Assembly (NCBI GenBank): GCA_964016985.1
Contig: OZ024837.1
Span: 42,876,018 to 42,940,017, forward strand
Length of the DNA stretch: 64,000 bases
Source of the DNA: Anodontia alba
Taxonomy: Eukaryota > Mollusca > Bivalvia > Lucinida > Lucinidae
Reading direction: 5' to 3'
Below are positions 22,898 through 33,700 of this stretch, piece by piece (position 1 is the first letter of the stretch; each line of letters starts with the position of its first letter). The notes beneath the pieces were generated by a model. That model saw only the letters and a program-made list of their open reading frames with translations, ran no database searches and had not been told where the DNA came from. Both the position numbers and the translations under genes were made by a program.

Positions 22898-24132
22898 TTA
22901 ATCCTTTTGTTTTCTCTGAGACTGCGAGAACATGGAGGAGTCAATCTCTAACTCCATGTTCTCAAGGAAACCGATTGACCAACTTGATCGGATCGGCCGA
23001 CGCCCCTTTACTATATGGATTTGGTTCTTTATCTTTATCTTTTTCTTTTCCATTTTTTCCTTTCTGGTCAGCTGTCCTGGACCTGGATCTCTGTTGTGAT
23101 CCACTTGTTTTAGTCGGCTGTGTTTGTGAACTGTTTTGAGATTTTGTTGGTGGTCCAGACTGATGAGTAGATGTGGGTTTAGGTTTAGGTTTAGAGTAGG
23201 AGTAATAACTTTTGAATTTGCTTTGATGACAGAATCTTTTTCGTTAAACTGGGTAGAAGTTTCTTTGGTTTCAGGTTTAGTGTTTAGGGATTGAACAACT
23301 TTTGCAAAGGTGATTTCAGGTTGATTTTCTTGAATCTTTTTGGCTTCCAAATAAGTGATTTGTTGTGTAACTTTAATTTTCATGATTTCTTTCTCTTTTT
23401 TCCAAATTTCACACTGATTTGATTTTGATTGATGGTTTTTGTGACAGTTCACACACTTGGCTTCATTTTTACAAGCATTTGTATGGTGATCAAATTCACC
23501 CATACCACATTTTTCACATATTGATCCAGGTGCTTCCGGACAGCCGTTTTCATGATGTCCAAACCTCTGACAGTTGAAACACCGCAGAGGATTTGGAATG
23601 CAACCGGTATAATTCGGTAAAAGATTTTTAGTGATTTCGGTAAAGTTGTGGTGTTGAAAGTTAGTAAAAGTGTATTTGTTTCTATAAAGTTTCCATCTTT
23701 TTTAATTTTAAAACATTTGCAAGCTGTTACTCCTTGTGTGTTAAGATATTCTGTGATATTTTCTTCAGTTTCATGTTTTAGCATTCTGTCACGGATAATA
23801 CCTTTGCAACTGTTGAGAGTTTTATGTTCCGTGACAGTGACATTAATATTAAAAAATTTTGTAAGTTTCAAAAGATTATCAATTTGAGAATTTCTGTTTG
23901 TTTCGACCAAAAGAGTTCCATTTTTTAATTTTTTTACATTTTTTGGAGTGCCTATAATAGATTCGATTTGTTTTTCTATAATGAAAGGTGACAGTGAAGT
24001 AATAGGTTTGTCCTCTTTACTTGAAATCACTAAAAATTTAGCGAAGTTCTCATTAGCTTTGAACGTAAAAGTAGTCGGTTGCGTGTCGTCCTCCGAAGAG
24101 TCGAACGCCAGAAATCGTTTTCGAGAGGCCAT
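22898..24132 (-). pseudogene. LINE ORF1: gag-like nucleic-acid-binding protein
   Basis: Likely start at the ATG at 24132 (MASRKR, good context); another in-frame ATG lies at 24177. The N-terminal half is an RRM-like fold candidate. A one-base loss near 23630 shifts the frame just before the zinc knuckle CFNCQRFGHHENGC, followed by CEKC and CVNCHKNH knuckles. A second shift near 23190 changes the frame in the basic C-terminal tail. ORF1 proteins coat the element RNA. This copy cannot make an intact one. Confidence 0.85.
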
Positions 24133-24177
24133 GGTGATGAAATTTTTGATTCGATAGCTATGCGCCCCACCCTCCAT

Positions 24178-25439
24178 GGAGCCCTACAAGGGGACGTTTA
24201 ACAGAAATGGATCTCCTACGTCAAGGCTACATTGCTATTATACTCGGTGTCAAGATCAGAGTCTTCAGCTCGGCCTCATGCTTAGATGATTTCCCACCTA
24301 TTCATCTAAATTTCCATAGAAAAATTTATGAACAGTTGGGTTCATCCCCCTATCCACAGCCTCCACTCACAGAGGTTTCCGCCAAAGCCCCAATACAAGC
24401 CCACCAATTGACCCTTCAGCCGCCGCCCATTGAAACTCACTTAAGTTAGAGGAACATGAGAAAAATAAGCCCGGTGTGTACCATAAAGATACGTATGAAA
24501 GAGAGAAAGAAGCTAAGAACGAGCTGTGCGCTTCTAGAGCTTGGCACGACTGAGCCGATTGATCCAGGCCGGATCTAACCCAGACCGCTCTTCTATCTGA
24601 AATAAGGGCCAAAATGATGTGTTGAAAAGCTGGAGATCCCTGGGCTTTCCTCAATCATCAGGTTCCCCTCTCCCAGCATACGAGACGCCACCCACGGCAA
24701 ACAGGTGGTTCCTGTTTTAATAGGGGATTACACCCTATCCACTACAGAAGGAAAGTGATCTGTAGATTTTATTCCCTACAGACAAGGGAGGCCGAAAACG
24801 TCTGAGAAATTGAAAGGTTATTTTTAACATAAGTTAGGAGATCCATATTTAAAATAAACAGTTTATTAAAGAAAGAATGATTCATTTTGGATTCATTTTT
24901 AAGAGAGTCAAACAAACAACCTGTGTAAGATGATATGTAGCTTTCAAATGATATGTAGCTTTCATACCTTGAAAAACGTTTAGTTTTTTATCTAACAATA
25001 TTAAATGCATCTTACTTATTAATGTGGAGAATGCTAGAGCTCGGAAAAATGACACAAACACAAGACAAACACATATGTTAAATACAGATGAGGTTATAAT
25101 CTTCGTCCCATGTGCGACCCACGGGCACAGGATGATACACAAACAAATGAAGCATGTTAGTAACATGAGATAGGAAAGGTTTAAAAGGATAGATCTCGCG
25201 AAATTTGTTTTTTCCTCAATTTAAGATGCATTTCAGTAAATTTAATTTTATAGTCTGGAATTATACCGGTTGAACGGACGGTTGCTCTGTTATGTTAGGG
25301 GTTTTACCCAACTGCCACAGAAGCGGAAGGCAGCTACCTATTTCGAGGGCCCGGGAGGTCACGGGCAGCCTCTTTTAGACGGCTCGTACGTCACGCAGAG
25401 GGTACGTCTGGCCTATTCTAAGCCCGGAACCAGCACGGG
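24178..25439 (-). other. LINE 5' UTR and probable internal promoter region
   Basis: Bounded by the target-site duplication. The outermost 180 bp (25260-25439) is distinctly GC-richer than its surroundings. The middle (about 24880-25180) is AT-rich and may be a later insertion. No coding signal. Confidence 0.6.
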
Positions 25440-25454
25440 ACAGATGGACCAGGA
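25440..25454. repeat. LINE target-site duplication, 5' side
   Basis: Identical 15-bp partner of 18998-19012. It fixes the 5' end of the element at 25439. Confidence 0.88.
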
Positions 25455-26200
25455 AGATTGTTTAGCATATACTGATCTTAACAATGAGATCTGTAACACA
25501 CATTAAGCAAAGAGCATAACCTTGCTCAGAAAGCGCAATGGGGTCTTGGTCTACAAAGGGCACATACCTGAAGGTTGCTTAAAACACTGTAATATTTGAT
25601 ATTACATCATTTATGCTATAAAAGGGACATTGACAAATAGATAAGAACTTTAGACCCAGACTCGGACCCATCAATACTGGTATTGATGGGTCCGAAACCC
25701 AGATCAGACGCCGCATATCATGGTGTCTGGTGAGCATTGATTAAACACACTTGACTGCATTCTGATTAATAGGTTTCTTTAATCTGTGGTGATAGTATTG
25801 ATGAGAAATAGGTTATCTAGATCACCTTAAAGAGTAGGTATCTTTAATTACCGTACTAACAAATGTCTAAAGATAACCTAACTTAATAACGGAGGTATGA
25901 AGACTGCCCTTTGAGGTTAAGAAGTGGATGACATAGGCCTTTCCCCTGTATTCATTATCCATATGCTTCTTTCTTTCTTTCTTTCATTCATTCTTTCTTT
26001 CTCTTTCTTTCTCTTTCTTTGTTTCTTTCTTTCGTTTGTATTGTAACAACAAATGTCTTAGGATAACTTAATAACAGAGGTACGCAGACTGTCCTATGAT
26101 GTTAAGAAGTGGATGACATAGGTCTTTCTCCTGTATTCATTATCCTTAGGCTTCTTTCTTTCTTTCTTTCTTTCTTTAGTTAATGGTTATCATAAAGTAA
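25455..26200. repeat. Direct duplication with TTTC microsatellites
   Basis: A block of about 130 bp with GTTAAGAAGTGGATGACATA and CTGTATTCATTATCC followed by (TTTC)n occurs at about 25862-26035 and again at 26047-26177. A palindrome, CATCAATACTGGTATTGATG, lies at 25668-25687. Confidence 0.8.
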
Positions 26201-26547
26201 TATTTTTTTTTATTATTTATTCATTCATTTTTTTTTTCAAATTACTTATATTTAATTAAATTTTCCCATTTGTTTTCTCCAGGTGAAATGATCGTTTTTC
26301 TTTCATAAATTGTACCGAACTATCATCAGTAATTAAATACAACCATAGTTAATTAACTCATTTGTTTTCTTAGATTAACTATTGTTCTTCATTTTAAAAT
26401 CTTACTGAATTACCATTCATTAAATATAACACTTTTATAACTTATTAATTACTTTTGTTTTCTTAGGTTAAACTATTGAAATTCGTTTAAAAATCATATT
26501 GAATGATCTATAACTGAATACAACACTTTTTTATTTAATTTGAAATA

Positions 26548-26582
<35 letters not shown>

Positions 26583-26740
26583 TAATTTTAATCAATTAAT
26601 TAATATTTTGTTATTATCATTGTTAATTAATTCTTAGGTTAAACTATTGATATTCTTTTGAAAATCATAATGAATAATCTGCTGATATTCATTCCTTCAT
26701 TCATTCATTCTAACTCGGACCTAGTCCAGTGTATATTGGG
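26201..26740. repeat. AT-rich diverged tandem units and AAT microsatellite
   Basis: Four related starts, of the type TTCTTAGGTTAAACTATTG, occur near 26277, 26370, 26461 and 26632. An (AAT)n run lies at 26544-26582. Non-coding. Confidence 0.7.
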
Positions 26741-26919
26741 TCCAAGATTCTAAAGTGCATCCATACATGATTTAATCTGAATTGTAGTAATACTGTAGGT
26801 GTGTGTGACACTGAGCTGATTACACACCAGCTACACAGGTAAGACGACCGGTCAAAGGGAATTAACCACAGCCTATCTAAAATGGAATATCGATAACCTG
26901 AGTGACAGTTCCTGTAGTA

Positions 26920-27005
26920 CGATTATTCCTGGTAGTGTACGATCTTCCGCGAACCCACGACCTTCTGCCTGCAAGCCGAAAGCAATTACCACAAGGCCAC
27001 CTAGC
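26920..27005 (-). mobile_element. tRNA-like SINE head, relic
   Basis: On the minus strand GTGGCCTTGTGGTAA resembles an A box region, and GGTCGTGGGTTCGC resembles a decayed B box, with CTTGCAGGC between them like an anticodon arm. The boxes are imperfect, so this is not a functional tRNA gene. Confidence 0.45.
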
Positions 27006-27104
27006 CCACAACAGCCAGTTCTGTGGAGGACTTTCAGTTATACTGTCCCTGACTGGAGACATGTGCGCGAGCCTGTAATCGGACCTAGGCCGGAGCACAG
27101 CATT

Positions 27105-27395
27105 TTCTGCAAGATTGCATGCGGGCCAATCGAAGACTCAGACCGGCCTGCGCATCTTGGCAGGTTATAAAACTTTTTTCATGCTCAACTCAACTGAGCA
27201 TGACATTTTTCATGCTAATAAATCTCAAATTACTAACAATGCCAAATTCTTTCTTGCTAAACATAGCTGAGCGTGAAAATTTCTCTGCTAATAAATATGA
27301 AAATGCCAACTATTGTTGGCATTTTCATATTTATTAACAGAGAAAATTTCGTGCTCAGCTGAGTTGAGCATGAAAAAAGTTTTCTGATCTCGGGG
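27105..27395. mobile_element. Foldback element in the opsin 3' flank
   Basis: Multiple inverted segments: TTTTTTCATGCTCAACTCA (27174) pairs with TGAGTTGAGCATGAAAAAA (27359), and AATATGAAAATGCCAA pairs with TTGGCATTTTCATATT around 27310. It lies 145 nt or more past the opsin stop codon. Confidence 0.8.
27330..27335 (-). promoter_or_regulatory. Candidate poly(A) signal AATAAA for the opsin
   Basis: On the minus strand AATAAA lies about 205 nt after the opsin stop. It falls inside the foldback at 27105-27395, so the 3' end may be supplied by a repeat. The position is plausible but AT-rich DNA yields such hexamers often. Confidence 0.35.
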
Positions 27396-27538
27396 CCAGA
27401 CTTCGCTGCCGACTGGAGATTCTTTGGATCCTAGTCTACCCACTGAATGCCCTGAGAAGACAGATCAGACTTTGTGGATGTGCAAGCTGTCTCATAGGAA
27501 CTGTTGTGGTCCGGCTTTGGTGATATTTGGAAAACACC

Positions 27539-27748
27539 TCACGTAGTAGATGTACTGCCGTTCTCCAATACCCGCAACTCTACGCTGTCTTTCGCAACAC
27601 CATTAGTATTACGAAAGTTACAGAAACACGTGTTCTTTACAGATTTAAATAATTCCAAGAGCGCCTTCTTGAAGTCACTGTTGCGACAAATTAAAACCAG
27701 TGGATTCCACATGCACGCTGTTTTAGCCATTAAACATGGTAACTGAAC
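27539..27748 (-). CDS. Opsin exon 4: TM7, Schiff-base lysine and C-terminal tail
   Basis: Follows the acceptor TTAATTTGCAG in phase 0 and encodes residues 279-347, ending in TGA at 27541-27539. K287 in the M-A-K-T-A-C motif is the retinal-linking lysine. The sequence continues W-N-P-L-V-L, so the conserved NPxxY Tyr is Leu. Helix 8 follows (NSDFKKALLELF), then a CFC pair suited to palmitoylation and a tail ending in Ser/Thr residues, suggestive of kinase and arrestin control. These last two are inferences from the family. Confidence 0.94.
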   Translation of the reverse strand, partial: VQLPCLMAKTACMWNPLVLICRNSDFKKALLELFKSVKNTCFCNFRNTNGVAKDSVELRVLENGSTSTT

Positions 27749-30700
27749 CTGCAAATTAAACAGAAAGTGGCCATTAAGAGTAAGTGCGTATCGGAAAAAA
27801 TAGTGTTATGGACAACCAATCAAATTCTCACCACTTTCAATTAAGAGGAATGAATTCACATTCAGGAAAGGCAACTCTGTCAAAGTTGTTTTGGCATTCC
27901 TTCTGAAAAAGTTTCTACTCTGAAAGTAAGGAATTCGCTCCTCTTAGGGGAGATTTCATAGCAATGGATAAACTTTCAGGGGAGGCAACTCAGACAAAAT
28001 TGTTTTGCTTGGAACATTCTGAAAATGAGTGCTCTAAAAGGAGGGTATTTGCTTCCACTGGGAGCTATTTCCTTACAATCAGAGTAGACTGCTTTTCAGA
28101 AGAGATTTGGTGAGCAGGAATGCAAATTTGAAGCCAGAAAAGTTGTTGCCCTTGTAATCAAAGTACTGACAGCACTGGTGGGTAGATTGTCTCTGAGTGT
28201 ACCTAGGAAAATCGCCTTGCACGGGGACTTAAGACTGTTTCATTTAACCCTTAAATTCCGTTAATTTAAGCAAACAGTGCAGACCCTGATTAGACGCCGC
28301 GTTCTGCGGCGTCTGATCTAGGTCTGTACTGTTTGCCAATGTCCCAGTCTGGGTTTTACAGATAACCCTCTTTATATGACACTCTGACGTCAGCGCTGCT
28401 ATAAAATAACCGCTCTCTGGATTTCGTACAAACGCGCGGTTTGATTTCATTGGTCAATTATAACCACGGGGATGACGACCTAAAGGAAATTTTATTGTAT
28501 GTATACTTAGGGTAGACTATAAACAATCGACCAAATAATGACGGAAAATCTAATTGTATCCAATTCCCATAATTGATAATTCAGATGGTTACATTGGCTT
28601 AACAGTAACAATTATTTTGTTGATTCGTAAAGCTTCCCCTGGAATGACTGGAAGTGTTTGTGCTAACAAGAAACATAACGTTAAAACGTAACATATATAC
28701 TTCTTTGCCATAGTTCTAGATTACCAAAAAAAAAAAAAAAAAAAAAAGGATTTTTTTTTTTTTCATTCCTCCACAAAAAGTGTCCTGTGGGTACTCATTA
28801 GAAGCACATCTGCCTAATGAGTGCCCACAAGCTGGGTCCAGTTTTTCAAGACTAATTATGTCGTTAGTTAACGTATCGTTAAAAATTTGATCATTAAATA
28901 TGGCATATGCACTAATATGGCATATACACTAATATTTTTGCTGAAAAAAATGTGAGTAGCTTTTGCATTTGCAAAAACTACTCACATTTTCAGCAAAAAT
29001 ACCTGTGAATTAGTGTACATACTAAAACCATTAACATTTTGATCACCAACGAGGTGATTAAGCAAAAGGTGGTATGAACAACTGGGCCCTGTTTTGTTAG
29101 TAAAGTATAATCTTGATATCCCTCTTATCCAGCACTTAGTAAGGCATTATATTTTCACTATTTAATATGGGAAATGAGGAATAATTTTGGGTTTAAGCAC
29201 AGTAAGACAGATCTATGCAATAAAACAATTTATGCAATAAAATGGATTGACAGAAGTAACACATACATATACATATATGCACTCAATCTTGCACGCACGC
29301 ACGCACGCGCGCACGCACATACGCACACACACACTTATATTGTTCATCTCTATATTTCACTGTTTTCACTATATATGATGAGGAACAAAAATGGGGATGG
29401 GTTGCAATAGACTTTTTAAGGTAATAAGGACAAACGAAAACATTTAGACACATGCGCCAAAAGAAAATGCAGACCAGTGGTGTATTCACCCGTGCATTCT
29501 ATTCAGGATCTTCAATATCACCACATGCATCTGTAAAAAAGATAAGATTGTGTATACAAACAATGCGCAAAGATGCGCAAACTGGTTCGGGCATTTGCTG
29601 GTCTAATAAATTATATCTTTTCTTTGTAATATTTCTTGGCCACCGTCCTGCTTATAAATATGTGAATGATTGAGACCTTGTGTACTTCTGTATGGGAAAT
29701 TTTCTACATTAACTTGCATATTATGGTCAAAGAATAACTTTTCAGGGAGGTAACGCTGTCGAATATGTGTTGTCTCCCTTCTAAAAAGAGGTCTACTTTA
29801 AAAGGGAAGAATTTGCTCCACGGGGAGCAAATTCTTTCCTTTTAGAGTAGACCCCTTTTCAGATTGGCGGCAAACAACTGTGACAGAGCTACCCCACTTG
29901 GGAGTTTACATATTCTCCTCAAACGTGTAAAGTCGCTTACCAGCAGCCATGATATACTATATACATCGATATCGAAGAAAGCTTCACACAAGCTAACTAC
30001 TGCGTATGGCGTCCAAGCGAGCAAGAAAGAGCCTGAAATAAATAGAAATTACATTTAAAGGGATTGACTGCATCTAATTTCTTCTCCGCCATTTCTTTAT
30101 AAGGGAGACAGATAGACAACCGTTGCGACTTCCTGTTTGCTGGTTTTTACACCCAGTCACTTCTACATAGTAACTGGTGTCTACTCTTCTATCAGGAAAG
30201 ATTTGCTCTCAAAACATTTTTTCCTGTTGGAGTGGACCCTTTTTCAGAGGGAAGAAAAATCAAACTGACTGTTACCTTCTCTGAAAGGGTAACATCCCCT
30301 TAAAGAAGACAACAAGGATATCACAAATACAAACCAAATGGCACAGTGCCAATCTGCCTTCGCTCTTCACTGCATGAGCAAAAAATACGTCAAATCTGAA
30401 CAGAGCCTTACGTGTCCATAAGTTCTTGCTTTGCCGCCATTCTGAAAAAAAAAATGTCTCCTTTAAAAAGTAAGAATTTGATCCCTCTGGGAGCTAATTG
30501 TTTTCTTTGAGAGTAGGTCCCTTTTCAGAAGTGACACATACTGATCAATACGACATGAAAATAAGACATGATGCAGGCTAAAAAATTAATATCAACCTAA
30601 TTAATTGATAAACTAATAATGGCACTATTAAACAAACTCCAGATTATGTATTGCAGAGGCATATAATTCTACTAACGGGGCTATCAGCTCTCCAGTATAC

Positions 30701-33700
30701 ATTTACAACATGTAGTGTGCGGGTTCCTATCGCCTGACTGGCTGCTGACTGAGAGTTTATCAGGAATACAAACTAGTCCTATAAGAGAAACCGACATGAT
30801 ATTACCTGTCACTTCTGCAGGACTTCATTAAATGTTTACAGAAATAATAATTATACAAGCCAGTTGCACAGTCAAAGAAAAAAAAATCAACAGACGACAA
30901 ATTGATTTTTTTTCCTGAATTGGTCCACAAAACAGGGTTTGACATTTCATGCAAACTGTCTCCTAAGGAGACAGTTTGCATGAAATGTCAAACCCTGTTT
31001 TCTGAAAAAAAAAAATATATCATCAAATTGCTGTCCTGAGCATGGTAAAGGCCAAACTTGAAAGCATTTCTTAATCTGATATTAATTTGGAGCAAGGGCT
31101 ATACAAATCCATTAATACCAATCACTGATGAAGCCAGCTAGCCAATGATATGGCACTTTCCTCCTGTAAGTTGTTTTGAGGGTCACAGACCCGTTAGTAG
31201 GTATAATCCTCTGGGTATTGATATTTTCGTATTTCTCTACGGAAAAATCTGTTGCGAATACCCATGAGAAACACCTCGCCGAGGCGCTTCTAATGCGTAC
31301 CCACAACATATGTTTACATGGAGTATCAGAAAAAAAACAATTTACCTGATACCCCCCACCCCACTCTTATCTGATGGTATGGGTAAGGGATGGTAATATT
31401 AACAGCGGGGACGATGCGGAAATATCTTTGTTTAACACATGCATGCAATCGAAATGCGAAGGCATTTGAATAGTTTAATCCCTACACATTTCACACAGCA
31501 GTATTTAACCATTAGCACTCTCTGGGCTAATTCAGCAGATATTCTTGTTTTTTCTCCAGAAAGCAGGATTTGACATTTCATGCAAATTGTCTCCAATGGA
31601 AACAGTGTGCACGACATGTCACATGATATGTAAACTTGTTCTTATCGGAGATACTTTGCATGAAATGTCAAATCCTGTTTTCTGGGAAAAATAAGAAAAT
31701 AATCAATATGTCGTCTGCTGAAAATTTTACACAGAGTGCTAAACGTTAATAAGCAGGCATACATTTTCAGGGGAGACAATTCTACCAAAATTGCTTTGCA
31801 GCCTTTCTAAAAGGGATCTTCTTTAAAAGGAAAGAATTTGCTCCCATTTGGGAGCTAATTCCTTCTTCTTAGAGTAGATTTGTTTTCAAATGGATCCTGG
31901 TCTATAGGAAAGCAAACAGGAAGTCACAAACATTGTCTCCATGGTTAACTCTTTCGGTGCCAAATTTCATTTTTATTTTAACAAACTATCGCTAGGAAAG
32001 ACGTTTATATGTAAAGTTGATAGTCTGAATGTCAAACAGCGTAGATCCAGATGAGACGGCTCATTGAGGCAAAAGCCTATTATTACTGTGTGTGGCATTG
32101 AAAGAATTAAAAATATATGCACCGTGCCGTGTGAAAACATGCCTTCGGGTATATGCGGACAGCAAGGGCCCACACCAACCTGCGAAACCTGGTCACGGTT
32201 TTCGCTATCCCCGAACAGAATCATAGGGTGCTGAACAATTTAAGTTGTAGTTTGTCTAAATTTGCAGTAATACGACTCATTGAGGTCATTTACAAAACCG
32301 TTACCAGATTTAAGATACCACATTTTGACAATCCGTATTCATGTTACCACCAACCTAATAACTACCTAACAAATAGTCCCCTGCTATTGCTGATTACGTT
32401 CAATTTTACATTCAAACACGTTGGCCTTATGCACTCCGATGCTTATAAAAAGCGAATAAATAAACAAAACCAAAGAAAACTTCAAACTTTGAAGAAATAA
32501 GATTTTCGCAATACACGTACTGAGTACAATATAGGCGGACGATATGAATACTCCAGTAAAACGCGCCAAACCTACAGCGTTGGGTAAAAAGAGGAACTAC
32601 TTAGCAGTCCTACTTATCACTGAAAAAGGACCCTTTCCACTGAAAAAAGGCTATTGGGTACCGGAAAGGACTTTATAAATATGCTGTTACAGTTCACATA
32701 TGGCTTTTGACACTGAAAAGAAGATTTTAACACCGAAAAAGTATATCCAGTGCAAAACGGTTGCATAAATATGAAATACAAATGTTATAAGAAATATTGA
32801 ACAAATGTGAAGGTACTGATATAAATAAAATCCACAATCATGTCCGTTTTAACGCAGAAGCATATAGAATTTTCAAGCAATCACCCCCATAAGCACTCTC
32901 AGTGCTTTGATTTTCTCTAAGTATTGGAATAGACAGGATATGCTCAGTAACGTTAGAAAATATACCCTCGGACATGTGCAGCCAGCAAAGATTCAGATCA
33001 GCCTGCGTATTCGCACAGTCCGATCAGAATCTTCACAGGGCGCATTTGTATTCGCACAGTCTGATCAGAATCTTCACCGGGCGCATTTTGGATTGCAAGG
33101 GGTGCAGTTTCTTAGTGCGGACAACGAAGACTCTAATCAGACTGCGCGGACGCGCAGGCTGATTTGAGTCTTCGTTGCGCGCATATATCAGAAGGTACCT
33201 TGCCTCACGTTGAGGCTTATACACGTTTTCCCATGAAGCGTTCCTAGATTCCCTATAACATAATTTGTGTTATAACTCGGGTTTTATAGTGCATGTTGTC
33301 ACGACACAAAATTACTTTCATTTATTTAATCAAAGACAGACGCTAAATCGGTGAAAACTAATGGAATCCATTACCAGAATTTTTGGGCCTTTAAGTCATC
33401 GAAATCCAAGTCTTATACTTAATGAAATATTTGGTTTGCGCCGACTGCTGATGTAACAGCTATAGGCTGTAGTTTGTTCAAATTTGCGGAATTACTGTAT
33501 TTACACACAACCTGGACCCATTAAATCAGAAACTTTGGCGTACGAAATTTTAGGTCATGCATTTACCGTAATGTTGTTTTTCAACATTCCAGACTGATCA
33601 CAATGTGTTGATGTCTTTCGATAAGAATCATCAGAGCTGTAGAAACTAATCAATCGGAATCGTTTCTGTGGGAAAAGCTATGGTGTTTCTCGGCGAAAAG

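Larger units (their letters stand above)
19013..25439 (-). mobile_element. Full-length I/Nimb-like LINE with target-site duplications
   Basis: On the minus strand the order is: 5' UTR (25439-24178), ORF1 with zinc knuckles, ORF2 with APE endonuclease, RT and RNase H, and a short 3' UTR ending in an (ATCC)n tail at 19013-19030. The 15-bp sequence ACAGATGGACCAGGA flanks it exactly at 18998-19012 and 25440-25454. The ORF1 plus RNase H layout fits the I superfamily; Nimb is my best guess. Broken by several frameshifts and an RT active-site change. Confidence 0.9.

Noticed and set aside
25270..25506. 78-codon plus-strand frame
   Set aside because: Lies across the 5' end of the antisense LINE and its target-site duplication; composition-driven.
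30408..30447. Possible 30-nt opsin micro-exon with TTTTTTTTCAG and GTAAGG
   Set aside because: Its phase does not fit exons 1 and 3, the text is not opsin-like, and it lies in a family L repeat. The exon at 40916-40823 satisfies all constraints.
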